Part shown: positions 17,277 through 27,186 of the stretch, piece by piece
How positions within the stretch are numbered: the first letter of the stretch is position 1
Layout of the letters: every line of letters starts with the position of its first letter
Source of the DNA: Glaesserella australis
GTDB taxonomy: Bacteria > Pseudomonadota > Gammaproteobacteria > Enterobacterales > Pasteurellaceae
Reading direction: 5' to 3'
Assembly: GCF_003260095.1 (NCBI RefSeq)
Contig: NZ_PTPX01000006.1
Coordinates: 85,539-149,538 of the forward strand
DNA: 64,000 nucleotides
Position numbers and translations under genes: made by a program
The notes under the pieces: generated by a model
Database searches by the model: none
Seen by the model: only the letters and a program-made list of their open reading frames with translations
Told to the model about the DNA's origin: nothing

Positions 17277-18377
17277 TTACCAATAAGCACGTAAGCCGAT
17301 AACCGTTTCGTTATTACGAACTTTTGATGATTTTACACCGTTAGTATAGTTATTAGCTTTTGCTGTTTTCCACTCAACAAAGGTTTTTAGGTATTTAGGT
17401 ACGATGTAGTATTCTGTACCTAACATAAATTCATGGGTTTTCTTGTTAGTATCTGCACTAGAAACACGATCTAAACGATCTGTTTTATAAGCATACATTG
17501 TGTAAGCAGACCAATCTTTCGTTAATTGTTGATAAAGCACAGTACGAACTTCTTTACGTACACGTTTGTTGCCAATAGTACCTTGATCGTTTGTTACACC
17601 ACGTTCTAAGTCGATACCGACAGTGGTTTTATCATAGGTATAAGCTGTTCCAACAGAATATGCGGTATAGCCATAAGTATGACCAGTGCTACGTTGTTCA
17701 AAACGCTCACGAGATACACCTGTACCCAATTTTACACTTTGTAGCTCATCAATTTTATGATTATAGATTGCTGCAGCACCCCAAATATCTTTACGCTCGT
17801 CAGTTAAATCTTTTGCATCATTACCGCGTTGGCTATGACCACCATAGAATGCACCTAGTTTTAAACCTTTAATACCACTGTAAGTATATTGAGCTACTTT
17901 ACGTGATGAACCGTTTAATAAGCCACCACTTAAGCTTAACGTATTTGGTAAGTCTGTACGTTTAACTTCATCAGTAATCGTTGCCATATGACCATAGGTT
18001 AATTCACCATATTGTTTATGACCGATACCAACATAAAGTTGGCGAGTATAAATGTCGTCGAAATTATGCTGTGAGGGCGCAGTACCACGGAAGCGCCATT
18101 CAGCACGACCGATACCATAGAAACCATTCGCAATTTGTTGCGTTAATTTGAAACCAAAACGTGAGCCATCATTTGCTACTGCACGGTTAACATGATTACG
18201 CTTAGTCGTGTTTTTTTCATAATTCTCGGTTTTTTCAGAAGAACTCTGCCACTTAAGGCGAAGAGAACCGCTGAAATCTAATTTTGTACCTGTTTCTTGG
18301 TTATCAATTAGTGTGTATGCTTGCGCTGAGCTTGCTGCCATCGCTAAAGCAGATAATGTAAATAGTGCTTTTTTCAT
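17277..18377 (-). CDS. General porin, OmpP2-like
   Basis: Outer-membrane trimeric diffusion porin, 366 residues. The signal peptide MKKALFTLSALAMAASSAQA is cleaved before YTLIDNQETG. The mature chain begins with GTKLDFSGSLRLKWQSS and continues with alternating beta-strands such as GFYGIGRAEWRF, RQLYVGIGHKQYGELTYG and KGLKLGAFYGG. It closes with an aromatic-ended strand (TVIGLRAYW; a terminal Trp replaces the more usual Phe). SRFGFKL and GELTYGHM are shared with Haemophilus OmpP2 and Pasteurella OmpH. Loops are likely surface antigens. Monocistronic, divergent from lpxB. Confidence 0.88.
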   Translation of the reverse strand: MKKALFTLSALAMAASSAQAYTLIDNQETGTKLDFSGSLRLKWQSSSEKTENYEKNTTKRNHVNRAVANDGSRFGFKLTQQIANGFYGIGRAEWRFRGTAPSQHNFDDIYTRQLYVGIGHKQYGELTYGHMATITDEVKRTDLPNTLSLSGGLLNGSSRKVAQYTYSGIKGLKLGAFYGGHSQRGNDAKDLTDERKDIWGAAAIYNHKIDELQSVKLGTGVSRERFEQRSTGHTYGYTAYSVGTAYTYDKTTVGIDLERGVTNDQGTIGNKRVRKEVRTVLYQQLTKDWSAYTMYAYKTDRLDRVSSADTNKKTHEFMLGTEYYIVPKYLKTFVEWKTAKANNYTNGVKSSKVRNNETVIGLRAYW

Positions 18378-18587
18378 AATTTGTCATTCCGAGTATGGTT
18401 GAAAATATGGAGTGTAAATGAAATTTACCGCTCCATTATATCCAATAATACATAACTGTGCCGATATATTTTTTTATTTCATAGAAATAAATGTCATAAA
18501 AAGTAGCCTAATAAAAAATTTAGATGAAAGTGGGTTATTAGCCTATAATGTCATCATCTTTTACTTTTTATAAACTATTGACAGTAT

Positions 18588-19754
18588 ATGACAACATCAT
18601 CTCCTCTTATTGCTATTGTTGCAGGTGAAATTTCAGGCGATATTCTTGGTGCGGGTTTAATTCGTGCATTAAAGATTCACTATCCTAATGCTCGTTTTAT
18701 TGGGGTTGCAGGTGAGCGAATGTTAAATGAAGGTTGTGAGACCTTATTTGATATGGAAGAGTTGGCTGTCATGGGATTAGCTGAAGTGGTTAAACATTTG
18801 CCTCGCTTGTTAAAACGTAGGAAGCAAGTTATTGACACTATGTTGGCATTAAAACCCGATATTTTCATTGGTATTGATGCCCCTGATTTTAATATTGGTG
18901 TTGAAGAAAAGCTTAAAGCCAATGGAATTAAAACCATTCATTATGTTAGCCCTTCTGTTTGGGCATGGAGACAAAATCGGGTACATAAGATAGCCCGGGC
19001 AACTAATTTAGTGCTTGCCTTTTTACCGTTTGAAAAAGCCTTTTACGACCGTTTTAATGTGCCGTGTCGTTTTATTGGGCATACAATGGCAGATGCCATT
19101 TCATTAAAGCCTCATCGTCAAGATGCTTGCCGTTTACTTGGCATTGATGAAACTCAACGTTATATGGCAATTTTAGTAGGTAGCCGTGGTAGCGAAGTGA
19201 ATTTTCTCACAGAGCCATTTTTAAAAACGGCACAATTACTTAAAGCTCAATATCCCGATGTGCAGTTTTTAGTACCACTGGTAAATCAAAAACGCCGTGA
19301 ACAATTTGAAGCCATTAAAGCACAAGTTGCCCCTGAATTAGATGTGATTATCTTAGATGGAAATGCACGCTCTGCGATGATTGTGGCGGAAGTGACATTA
19401 CTTGCATCAGGCACAGCAGCCCTTGAAGCGATGCTTTGTAAGTCTCCGATGGTTGTGGGCTATAAAATGAAACCACTTACCTATTGGTTGGCGCAAAAAT
19501 TGGTTAAGACAGACTATATCTCTTTGCCAAATTTACTCGCAAACGAACCGCTTGTACCTGAATTGATCCAAGAAGCTTGTGAACCTGAAAATTTAGCGAA
19601 GCATTTAGCGGTTTATTTATCGCAAGCGCCTGAAGATGTTGCACAGAAAAATGCTTTAAAACAACGTTTTATTGATTTGCATAAATTAATTCAATGCGAT
19701 GCTGATGCTCAGGCGGCACAAGCGGTTGTTGATGTAATAAAAGGCAACATATAG
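18588..19754 (+). CDS. lpxB: Lipid-A-disaccharide synthase
   Basis: Joins UDP-2,3-diacylglucosamine and lipid X into the lipid A disaccharide at the inner membrane (GT19). 388 residues, normal length. Family motifs are [15 protein letters not shown] at the N-terminus, [22 protein letters not shown] and [23 protein letters not shown]. It lacks its common neighbours lpxA/fabZ and rnhB here. The next gene begins 31 bp later with its own ribosome binding site, so cotranscription is possible. Confidence 0.96.
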   Translation: MTTSSPLIAIVAGEISGDILGAGLIRALKIHYPNARFIGVAGERMLNEGCETLFDMEELAVMGLAEVVKHLPRLLKRRKQVIDTMLALKPDIFIGIDAPDFNIGVEEKLKANGIKTIHYVSPSVWAWRQNRVHKIARATNLVLAFLPFEKAFYDRFNVPCRFIGHTMADAISLKPHRQDACRLLGIDETQRYMAILVGSRGSEVNFLTEPFLKTAQLLKAQYPDVQFLVPLVNQKRREQFEAIKAQVAPELDVIILDGNARSAMIVAEVTLLASGTAALEAMLCKSPMVVGYKMKPLTYWLAQKLVKTDYISLPNLLANEPLVPELIQEACEPENLAKHLAVYLSQAPEDVAQKNALKQRFIDLHKLIQCDADAQAAQAVVDVIKGNI

Positions 19755-19785
19755 ACAATATTCAAATAATGGAAATGGAGAATTT

Positions 19786-21360
19786 ATGTACTTACGTAAT
19801 ATCGATATCGTCGGATTTAGAGGTATTAGTCGCCTTTCCATGACATTAAGACCTAATATGGTGTTGATTGGGGAAAATGCGTGGGGTAAATCGAGTTTAC
19901 TTGATGCATTAAGCCTAATTTTCAATGCAGAGCAAAAACGTTATCAATTTCTTTATTCCGACTTTCATGTTACAGCAGGAAAATCTCCTTCTGTCTCAAA
20001 TCAGATAACGTTACTTTTTAGCTTTAGTAATAGTTTTATTGATGAGCATTTAGATCTTCAACATCAATGCTATCAAGCACTTTTTATAGAACACCAAGAT
20101 CAATACCATCGTGTTTATCTCAAAGTAAGTGGTGAACGAACAGAAAATGAGATACAAACTTACTATGATTTTATCGATCAAAATGGTGAAGAGATCTATT
20201 TAGAAAATAAAGAAGAAATTATTACTAAATTGCTCCAATATTTTCCGGTTTTTCGTTTTCGTGATGCGCGTTTAAAAGAGCATAGATCTTTTAAACAGTG
20301 TTATATAGATGATGGAGATGGCTGTAATCACTTATTTGATGAAAAGATTAATGCTCTTGTACTCTTATTACAATACTATTTTTTTCATGATGAAAATAAA
20401 CAATTATTGCTCAAAACTATTCCCGACCCGTCTGTATTATGGAGTAAAGTGAAACAACTTTGTTCTGATTTAAGAACTGGAGATTTAGCATTACGTCAAA
20501 CTCTATTTGAGAAAATCTCACAATTTTTTATTCCCATTAGTGAAAAATCAGAATTTGGTGCTGTACTGCAACCCATCGTATTATTTGAAGATCCTGATGC
20601 AAGATTACACCCTAGAATGGTCGCTATTATTTGGGAGCTGATGCAGTTTTTGCCTATTCAACGTATTACAACAACGAATTCTGTTGAGTTACTTTCACAA
20701 GTTGAGCTACGTTCTATTTGCCGATTGGTCCGTTCCCCTAATGCGATAAAAGCTTATCAGCTTTCAAAATATACATTATCTAAGCAAGCTTTACGTCGTC
20801 TTACATTTCACATTCATTACAATCGTAGCATCGCTCTATTTGCAAATGCTTGGATATTAGTAGAGGGTGAAACAGAAGTCTGGCTATTGTCTGCTTTAGC
20901 GGAGCAATTAGGGATTAACTTGGAATTGGAAGGAATTCGTATTGTTGAATTTGCGCAATCAGGTCTTACTCCTTTACTGAAATATGTGAAAGCGATGGGG
21001 ATTGAGTGGCATGTTTTAACTGATGGAGATATTGCTGGTAAGAAATATGCAGAAGCGGTGAAAAGTATGTTGGATGAGCATGAAACTACTTCGGAGCGTC
21101 TTACGATATTACCTAAAAGTGATATTGAACATTTTCTCTACTTTTCTGGTTTTGCATCAATCTTTATTCATTTATCTCGTTGGAAAGCTCAAGGGAATTA
21201 CTACCCAGCTACTAAAATTATTCAACAAGCGATACGTCGAACATCTAAACCTGATCTAGCTCTTGCTCTTGCTAGTGAAATTCAAAAAAGGGGTAAAGAG
21301 TCTATTCCAACACTTTTTACACGTTTATTTTCACGTGTAATAAATTTTGTAAGAGAATAA
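19786..21360 (+). CDS. ybjD: OLD-family ATP-dependent nuclease, YbjD-like (AAA ATPase plus TOPRIM)
   Basis: A 524-residue protein with an N-terminal ABC/SMC-type ATPase: GFRGISRLSMTL then Walker A IGENAWGKSS near residues 31-40. Walker B-like VLFEDPDARLHP follows near 265 and TTTNSVELLSQ near 295. The C-terminal TOPRIM domain has the catalytic Glu in ILVEGETEVWLL (about 360) and the acidic pair in HVLTDGDIAGKKYAE. This is the OLD (overcoming lysogenisation defect) architecture. YbjD is the widespread chromosomal form of unclear function, perhaps in DNA repair or phage defence. No partner gene (for example GajB) is adjacent, so a Gabija system is not indicated. Confidence 0.83.
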   Translation: MYLRNIDIVGFRGISRLSMTLRPNMVLIGENAWGKSSLLDALSLIFNAEQKRYQFLYSDFHVTAGKSPSVSNQITLLFSFSNSFIDEHLDLQHQCYQALFIEHQDQYHRVYLKVSGERTENEIQTYYDFIDQNGEEIYLENKEEIITKLLQYFPVFRFRDARLKEHRSFKQCYIDDGDGCNHLFDEKINALVLLLQYYFFHDENKQLLLKTIPDPSVLWSKVKQLCSDLRTGDLALRQTLFEKISQFFIPISEKSEFGAVLQPIVLFEDPDARLHPRMVAIIWELMQFLPIQRITTTNSVELLSQVELRSICRLVRSPNAIKAYQLSKYTLSKQALRRLTFHIHYNRSIALFANAWILVEGETEVWLLSALAEQLGINLELEGIRIVEFAQSGLTPLLKYVKAMGIEWHVLTDGDIAGKKYAEAVKSMLDEHETTSERLTILPKSDIEHFLYFSGFASIFIHLSRWKAQGNYYPATKIIQQAIRRTSKPDLALALASEIQKRGKESIPTLFTRLFSRVINFVRE

Positions 21361-21369
21361 TGATGAAAA

Positions 21370-21390
21370 ATTTGGGGCTTACTAAGCCCC
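21370..21390. terminator. Hairpin between ybjD and znuA
   Basis: GGGGCTTACTAAGCCCC (about 21373-21389) is a 7-bp GC-rich stem with a 3-nt loop between convergent genes; minus-strand bases after it are AAATTTTTC. Downstream, two near-copies of TTTGAGTTTTATG (about 21398 and 21448) form a short direct repeat of unknown meaning. Confidence 0.6.
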
Positions 21391-21488
21391 GTAGGTATTT
21401 TGAGTTTTATGTAGCATTTGCACAAACACAGTTGCTACGAGCTTTTTTGAGTTTTATGCAACTGCTACATCATATTGGATATTTTAAT

Positions 21489-22424
21489 TTAGTTTAAACA
21501 CTCACTAAATTGGCTAGCTAAGGATTGTAAAAACTCAGGATACGCATTTTTGCTTAATTCAACTTTAGCACCAAGTGGATCAAGCTGACCGACTTTCGCT
21601 GAAGTGCCTTTGCTTAAACTTTCAATCACTTTCGGTGTAAATTGTGGCTCTGCGAATAAACATTGTGCTTTTTTCTGAGCAATGCTTTGCTTAATTTTGT
21701 TTAAGGTTTTTGCACCTGGTGCAACAGTTGGGTTAATGGTAAAGGAACCTAAGGATTTTAATCCGTAAGCATCTTCAAAATAGCCGTAAGCATCGTGGAA
21801 AGTGTAGTAACCTTTTGATTTTACAGGCTCTAGCTGTTTTGCAATCTCTACATTTTTAGCTGCAAGAGTTGCTTTAAAGCTTGCTAAATTTTCCGCAATT
21901 TTCGCTTTTTGTTCTGGTAATTGTTGGCTTAAACGCTCGGCGATTTGCTCGGCGATATGCTCACTGGCGGTTGGTGAAAGCCAAATGTGCCAGTCTTCAT
22001 CGTGGCTATGAGCATGATCGTGTCCGTGTGAATGTTTGTGTTCATGCTTATGCTCATGTTTGTGGTCGTGCTTATCTTCTTTATGTTCACTTGAATGCTC
22101 CGCGATCTCTTTAATGGCATCAACATTTTCAAGGGTTAATACTTTCTCTTTCGGCAATTTCTCAATGCTTTTTTCTAGGAAAGATTCCATCTCTTCACCC
22201 ACCCAAACGACTAATTGAGCGGATTGTAATTGCTCAACATCAGATGGTTTTAAGCTGTAATCGTGCGGCGACGCGCTGACTGGCAGTAATACTTTAGTTT
22301 CAGTTACGCCATCAGTAATTGCACTAGCAATAAAGCCAAGCGGTTTTACCGTAGTAAGTACATCTGCATTTGAAACAGCGGTTGCAGCTAATAAAGCAAG
22401 GCTTAATACACTTTTCTTAAACAT
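21489..22424 (-). CDS. znuA: Zinc ABC transporter periplasmic binding protein
   Basis: Captures Zn(II) in the periplasm for the ZnuBC importer. The signal peptide MFKKSVLSLALLAATAVSNA is followed by TTVKPLGFIASAITDGV. Zinc ligands are the His in ASPHDYSLKPSD, in DWHIWLSP and in YYTFHDAYGYFE. Between the first two is a loop rich in His and acidic residues (about residues 113-143), the metal-scooping loop typical of ZnuA and absent from Mn-specific homologues. 311 residues. AAAGGAG precedes the start. znuB and znuC are not adjacent. A possible Zur site lies upstream. Confidence 0.95.
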   Translation of the reverse strand: MFKKSVLSLALLAATAVSNADVLTTVKPLGFIASAITDGVTETKVLLPVSASPHDYSLKPSDVEQLQSAQLVVWVGEEMESFLEKSIEKLPKEKVLTLENVDAIKEIAEHSSEHKEDKHDHKHEHKHEHKHSHGHDHAHSHDEDWHIWLSPTASEHIAEQIAERLSQQLPEQKAKIAENLASFKATLAAKNVEIAKQLEPVKSKGYYTFHDAYGYFEDAYGLKSLGSFTINPTVAPGAKTLNKIKQSIAQKKAQCLFAEPQFTPKVIESLSKGTSAKVGQLDPLGAKVELSKNAYPEFLQSLASQFSECLN

Positions 22425-22452
22425 AAAAAAATCTCCTTTAAATTAAAGTGGC

Positions 22453-22481
22453 GAAATATTAGCAGAATTTCACAATATTTC
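22453..22481 (-). promoter_or_regulatory. Possible Zur-type inverted repeat upstream of znuA
   Basis: GAAATATT and AATATTTC are perfect inverted arms 13 bp apart, 29 bp from the znuA start codon. The arms resemble the GAAAT..ATTTC ends of the enterobacterial Zur box, but the spacing is longer than the 23-bp consensus, so this is tentative. Confidence 0.35.
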
Positions 22482-22528
22482 TATAATTTTTTTATGGTTA
22501 TTTAATTTTGTAAATTTTTTATGAAAAG

Positions 22529-22548
22529 TAACCGCTTGCAAGCGGTTA
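22529..22548. repeat. Self-complementary uptake-signal pair
   Basis: TAACCGCTTGCAAGCGGTTA joins two opposed Apl-type uptake signal cores into one palindrome in the divergent znuA-ubiD gap. It could form a hairpin in either transcript. Confidence 0.8.
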
Positions 22549-22596
22549 GATTTAAGCAAAATTTTGCTATACTGCAATGAGTAATCAGGAGAACTT

Positions 22597-24060
22597 ATGA
22601 AATATAAAAACCTGCGAGAATTTCTCGATCTACTTGAGCAAAAAGGTGAGTTAAAGCGTATTCGCCAAGAGATCGATCCTTATTTGGAAATGACCGAAAT
22701 TGCCGACCGCACTTTACGCAAGGGCGGTCCTGCGTTGCTGTTTGAAAATCCGAAAGGCTACGATATGCCTGTTTTGTGCAACCTGTTCGGCACGCCTGAA
22801 CGGGTGGCAATGGGTATGGGGCAAGAAGATACCAAAGCCTTACGAGAACTTGGTAAGCTGTTGGCGTTTTTGAAAGAGCCTGAGCCACCAAAGGGGTTTA
22901 AGGATTTAATCGGGCAGTTGCCACAATGGAAGCAAGTGCTGAATATGCCAAGCAAGGTGTTGAGCAAGGCGGATTGTCAGCAAGTGGTGCTCTCGGGCGA
23001 TGATGTCGATCTCTATAAACTGCCGATTATGCACTGTTGGCAAGGCGATGTGGCTCCCCTTGTCACTTGGGGGCTGACGATAACACAAGGGCCTTACAAA
23101 AAGCGGTTGAATTTGGGGATTTATCGCCAACAGCTGATCGGTAAAAATAAGCTGATTATGCGTTGGCTTTCTCATCGTGGTGGTGCGTTGGATTTTCAGG
23201 AGTGGAAAGAAGCCAACCCTGATAAGCCGTTTCCTGTTTCGGTGGCGTTGGGGGCGGATCCTGCGACCATTTTGGCAGCGGTTACGCCGATCCCTGATAC
23301 CTTGTCTGAATACGCTTTTGCAGGTTTGTTGCGTGGACACAAAACGGAAGTAGTAAAATCGATCAGTAATGATTTAGAAGTGCCAGCCAGTGCAGAAATT
23401 GTGCTAGAAGGCTATATCGATCTCAATGAAACCGCTCTCGAAGGGCCTTACGGCGACCACACGGGCTACTACAACGAACAAGAGTATTTCCCTGTGTTTA
23501 CCGTAACGCACATTACGATGCGAAAAGATGCGATTTACCATTCCACCTACACGGGCAGACCGCCTGATGAACCTGCGGTGTTGGGGGAAGCCTTGAATGA
23601 AGTCTTTATCCCGATTTTGCAGAAGCAGTTCCCTGAAATTGTCGATTTTTATCTGCCACCTGAAGGCTGTTCCTATCGCTTGGCGGTGGTGACGATTAAG
23701 AAACAGTACGCAGGACACGCCAAGCGAGTGATGATGGGGGTTTGGTCGTTCTTACGTCAATTTATGTACACCAAATTTGTGATTGTGTGTGATGATGATG
23801 TGAATGCTCGAGACTGGAAAGATGTAATTTGGGCGATCACCACCCGCTGCGACCCAGCACGAGACACGACACTTATCGAAAACACCCCGATAGATTATTT
23901 GGATTTTGCTTCGCCAATCGCTGGATTAGGTTCCAAAATGGGTATTGATGCCACAAACAAATGGGCTGGCGAAACCCAACGAGAATGGGGGACGCCGATT
24001 AGCAAAAATCCTGATGTCGTCAAACGGGTTGATGAAATTTGGGAGAGTTTGGGCTTATAG
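22597..24060 (+). CDS. ubiD: 3-octaprenyl-4-hydroxybenzoate decarboxylase
   Basis: Prenylated-FMN-dependent decarboxylase of the ubiquinone pathway, 487 residues. Motifs are [12 protein letters not shown], the cofactor-binding and catalytic region [26 protein letters not shown] and [12 protein letters not shown] (with the E-R-E triad residues). [16 protein letters not shown] and [13 protein letters not shown] follow toward the end. It needs UbiX for its cofactor; ubiX is not in the window. CAGGAG precedes the ATG. Normal length and no disruptions. Confidence 0.96.
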   Translation: MKYKNLREFLDLLEQKGELKRIRQEIDPYLEMTEIADRTLRKGGPALLFENPKGYDMPVLCNLFGTPERVAMGMGQEDTKALRELGKLLAFLKEPEPPKGFKDLIGQLPQWKQVLNMPSKVLSKADCQQVVLSGDDVDLYKLPIMHCWQGDVAPLVTWGLTITQGPYKKRLNLGIYRQQLIGKNKLIMRWLSHRGGALDFQEWKEANPDKPFPVSVALGADPATILAAVTPIPDTLSEYAFAGLLRGHKTEVVKSISNDLEVPASAEIVLEGYIDLNETALEGPYGDHTGYYNEQEYFPVFTVTHITMRKDAIYHSTYTGRPPDEPAVLGEALNEVFIPILQKQFPEIVDFYLPPEGCSYRLAVVTIKKQYAGHAKRVMMGVWSFLRQFMYTKFVIVCDDDVNARDWKDVIWAITTRCDPARDTTLIENTPIDYLDFASPIAGLGSKMGIDATNKWAGETQREWGTPISKNPDVVKRVDEIWESLGL

Positions 24061-24063
24061 TAC

Positions 24064-24097
24064 AAATAGGGGTATCTTGCCGATACCCCTATTTTTC
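24064..24097. terminator. Bidirectional terminator between ubiD and yccS
   Basis: AAATAGGGGTATC pairs with GATACCCCTATTT around TTGCC, followed by TTCTTTT, between convergent genes. Confidence 0.9.
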
Positions 24098-24101
24098 TTT
24101 T

Positions 24102-26285
24102 CTATATTCCTTTTTCGTAATGGTGACTTTTCTCCTTTCCGACTAATTCCCATAGTTGTGGAAGTAGCTGGACGATAAGTCGTAATTGTTGCAGAAGAAT
24201 GAAGCTTCGCTCATCAATTTGTGATAATTGGAAATCCGCTTCAAATTTTTGTAACTGCTGATCCATGGTGTGAATGGTTTGTTCCGTACATTTGTCTCCT
24301 AATGCCATTTTTTCTAACAAAGTCGAGATCTGTTTTGCCTGTTTAAAAAAGACACTGGCAAAGTCAACATGATGATTTAAATGAGCGCTGTCAATTCTAT
24401 GTGAGCCTAATGCTGAAATATAACTCATCAGCGTATAACTTAAGCCTAATAAGGTTGGAGCGAAAGTTAACTCTTTACTGTATTTTTTAGGCTCACCGGT
24501 CATATTGGATACGGCAGCACTCAAATTTGCTAGTGCGTTTTGTGCCGAACGTCTTGCAATACGATAGGAAAATTGATCTCGATAACCAAATTGTAATTGG
24601 GCCACAATGTATTTGAGATAGGTTGAACTGGTTTTTAAGGTCTCTTTTAAACTATTGTGTAAATTGATATAACGCCAATCTGGCCATAAATAAGATACCC
24701 CAAACCAAGCAATACCAACACCTAACAACGTATCTAAAATACGCGGTAACATTGCACTATCTGAACCAAACCCGACTACATCAAAACTGACTAAAACTTG
24801 AATCGTAATAAAAAAGGTCGAAAAGCTGTAATTATTCGTTCTAAAGAAAAAGAATAAACTACTTGCAGCGACAATAATGCCTAATTGAGCTTCCAAAGTT
24901 GGAGAAAGATAGCGGAAAGACATACCGACAATCACACCAAGCACTGTCCCAATCACACGTTGAACCAAACGTTTTTTGGTGGCTGAGTAATTAGGTTGGC
25001 AAACCAAAACTGCGGTCAATAAAATCCAATAGCCTTCTTGAATATGAAAATATTCCACCAAACTACTACACAAACACACAACAATGGATAGTCGAACAGC
25101 ATGGCGAAAAAGCTGAGAACCAAAGTGACACTGACTTTTGATTGCTTTAATCATATTGCCTAAACCTGAAACATTTTCTGCAATCAAACGAGCTGTTTTT
25201 GGCTGATGTTGGTGATTAATAGCAGTTATATTGTCATTTGATAATTGAGCTAATTGCCCTTCTATATTCCGTAAATTCTCCGTAATAGATTGTAAGATAG
25301 AAATCGAAGGAATACCTTGTGTTTGATGGTAAGACAAAGATTGAGTTAAACCTGTTAATACTCGCTCACCTCGGCTATTATGTTGATAAGCTTCATTATG
25401 ACGAAGTGCATTTGCAATTTGTTGGCAAGCAATGGCTTGTAACTCTAATAACCGCTGAAAACGGAAAATTAAATCCGTATTTTTAAGCCCTTTAAATAGA
25501 TTTTCGTACTGTGAGTGACTTGAACTCGCTCTCTCCCAAATATCTTGCCCTGTAAAATAGTAACGTAGCATCTTTTGTGTACATAAATGGCGATGCTGTC
25601 CTCTTAAGCGATAAAATAAAGACACTCTTGCTTTATCAAAAGTAGCCATAACGTCTATATTCGCTTTCGCTAATGCTAATTGCTTAGCAGGCAAGGACTC
25701 CATTTCATCGGGATCGAAAAAGTCAGATTTTGCCTGCAAATATTTACCTAAGGCTTCAAAATAGAGCGCCATATTCTCTTGTACTGTTCGATTGGGGAAA
25801 ATCAGATAAACCACGACAGCAACTAATCCATAGAGCAGTGTTCCAGCTAAGATCATGAGCGTATTACCATACCAAGCTGTTGTTTCTACATAAGTTAATG
25901 TGGTATATACGGAGACTAGTAGTGTACCAAAGGCGATGGTGCTATAACGTTGCCCTATTGCACCTAACATGATAACAATAAAGGTAATCATGGTGATGAG
26001 AGGAATGAATAGCCAACCATGGCTTAATGCAAGCTGAGAACTTAATGCTGAAATAGCAAAAGCAATAAGGGTGAAGAAAAGATTAGTTAAACGACCTGTT
26101 AAGCGGTTATCTAGATCTGATAATCCAGCAGCAATAATGCCTAAAATCAAAGGCATAGTTTGCTCTGAAATATTGAGTTGCCAAATGAGTAATGCGGCAA
26201 TATTGGTTGCGAAAAATATTGGCAATGTACCGATAATATTCGCATTTAACCAATCAGATGAAAGTTTTCGAAGAAAAGCGTGCAT
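24102..26285 (-). CDS. yccS: FUSC-family inner-membrane protein, YccS/YhfK-like
   Basis: A 727-residue membrane protein with two bundles of transmembrane helices: about residues 15-165 and a second set near 395-520 (including LLTAVLVCQPNYSATKKR). Each is followed by a soluble helical region. The conserved FUSC-like block QPNYSATKKRLVQRVIGTVLGVIVG occurs in aromatic acid exporter AaeB and YccS/YhfK. YccS is an inner-membrane protein of unproven, probably transport, function. The start codon lies within an uptake signal (ACCGCTTGTTATG on the minus strand) and lacks a clear ribosome binding site. Confidence 0.85.
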   Translation of the reverse strand: MHAFLRKLSSDWLNANIIGTLPIFFATNIAALLIWQLNISEQTMPLILGIIAAGLSDLDNRLTGRLTNLFFTLIAFAISALSSQLALSHGWLFIPLITMITFIVIMLGAIGQRYSTIAFGTLLVSVYTTLTYVETTAWYGNTLMILAGTLLYGLVAVVVYLIFPNRTVQENMALYFEALGKYLQAKSDFFDPDEMESLPAKQLALAKANIDVMATFDKARVSLFYRLRGQHRHLCTQKMLRYYFTGQDIWERASSSHSQYENLFKGLKNTDLIFRFQRLLELQAIACQQIANALRHNEAYQHNSRGERVLTGLTQSLSYHQTQGIPSISILQSITENLRNIEGQLAQLSNDNITAINHQHQPKTARLIAENVSGLGNMIKAIKSQCHFGSQLFRHAVRLSIVVCLCSSLVEYFHIQEGYWILLTAVLVCQPNYSATKKRLVQRVIGTVLGVIVGMSFRYLSPTLEAQLGIIVAASSLFFFFRTNNYSFSTFFITIQVLVSFDVVGFGSDSAMLPRILDTLLGVGIAWFGVSYLWPDWRYINLHNSLKETLKTSSTYLKYIVAQLQFGYRDQFSYRIARRSAQNALANLSAAVSNMTGEPKKYSKELTFAPTLLGLSYTLMSYISALGSHRIDSAHLNHHVDFASVFFKQAKQISTLLEKMALGDKCTEQTIHTMDQQLQKFEADFQLSQIDERSFILLQQLRLIVQLLPQLWELVGKEKSHHYEKGI

Positions 26286-26342
26286 AACAAGCGGTTAGAT
26301 AAGATGAATTTTTTACATTTTATGTCAAATTTAGGCATAAAA

Positions 26343-26365
26343 AAACCTCGATGAAATCGAGGTTT
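26343..26365 (-). terminator. Terminator of the small lipoprotein gene
   Basis: AAACCTCGAT/ATCGAGGTTT hairpin; on the minus strand it is followed by a run of seven T residues. Confidence 0.9.
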
Positions 26366-26381
26366 CTATACTTAGCCTGAA

Positions 26382-26657
26382 TTATTTAAACTCGTAACGA
26401 GTAATGGTTTTTAAATCAGGATCTTCGTGATTGTAGTTGTCAGTTACATTTACTCTTGCGCCAACAGCTGCGTGAGCATCATATTCGCGAGTCATTGTAA
26501 CTAACTCACCGCTATCTTTTTTAACAACAAGTTCTACAACATTCTCAGATAAATATTTGCTACTTACAATAGTCGCATTACCTTTATCAGAGTAAACATC
26601 TGCAGTACAAGCTGCTAATACAGCACTCATTAATACAATAAGTGAAAATTTTTTCAT
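26382..26657 (-). CDS. Small lipoprotein, function unknown
   Basis: 91 residues with the lipoprotein signal MKKFSLIVLMSAVLAAC (lipidated Cys 17). The short mature domain, including ADVYSDKGNATIV and VNVTDNYNHEDPDLKTI, is predicted mostly beta. The ELVVKKDSGELVTMTREYD segment recalls the corresponding VIRKDDGKEIVVVQKKED of the SlyB-like protein encoded just upstream, and both start the mature chain with a DVYS motif. It may therefore be a short divergent relative of SlyB without the glycine-zipper. The 43-bp gap suggests cotranscription. Confidence 0.75.
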   Translation of the reverse strand: MKKFSLIVLMSAVLAACTADVYSDKGNATIVSSKYLSENVVELVVKKDSGELVTMTREYDAHAAVGARVNVTDNYNHEDPDLKTITRYEFK

Positions 26658-26700
26658 TTTTATGTCCTTAAGATATAAACAAAGTAAATTATCTAAAAAA

Positions 26701-27165
26701 TTATAAAAGTGAAACGTTCAAATCAGAGCTAGAGCCCACAATTCTTACACGTTTACCTGGTACGAAACCGTCTTCTTTCTTCTGAACTACAACGATTTCT
26801 TTACCATCATCTTTACGAATCACCATTTCTAATGAAGAAACTTGACTCGCTTTTTCTTCAACTGTGCTACCAATGACTGAGCCAGCAATTGCACCAATTG
26901 CTGTCGCTACAGCTTGTCCGGTACCACCGCCGATTGTTGAACCTGCAATACCACCTAATACACCGCCACCTACAGTACCAATAACACCTTGATTATCTGC
27001 TTGGATTTTCACATCGCGTACAGATAAGATCGTGCCGTAGCTAATTGAACGGGCTTCTTTTGCCTGTTCACCACGATATACACTTCCGCTATAAACGTCT
27101 GTATTTGCACAACCAACAAGAGTTAAGCTAGTCATTAATGCTACTGCGAATCCAAATTTTTTCAT
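26701..27165 (-). CDS. slyB: SlyB/Pcp-family outer-membrane lipoprotein
   Basis: 154 residues. The lipoprotein signal ends at LTLVGC, with the Cys at residue 19. The conserved YRGEQAKEARSISYGTILSVRDVKIQ region is followed by a glycine-zipper hairpin (GTVGGGVLGGIAGSTIGGGTG and continuing, about residues 61-100) that can insert into membranes. The C-terminus has VIRKDDGKEIVVVQK. SlyB stabilises the outer membrane and is PhoP-regulated in enterics; H. influenzae Pcp is the same family. ATG at 27165 after GGAGAACAAT is used rather than an upstream TTG. Confidence 0.92.
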   Translation of the reverse strand: MKKFGFAVALMTSLTLVGCANTDVYSGSVYRGEQAKEARSISYGTILSVRDVKIQADNQGVIGTVGGGVLGGIAGSTIGGGTGQAVATAIGAIAGSVIGSTVEEKASQVSSLEMVIRKDDGKEIVVVQKKEDGFVPGKRVRIVGSSSDLNVSLL

Positions 27166-27186
27166 ATTGTTCTCCAATAAAAAAGT

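Noticed and set aside
19786..21360. Gabija defence system
   Set aside because: The OLD-type protein has no GajB helicase neighbour and matches YbjD.
22020..22090. Tandem DNA repeat (CATGCTTATGCTCATG pattern)
   Set aside because: It is the His-rich coding loop of znuA, not a CRISPR or minisatellite.
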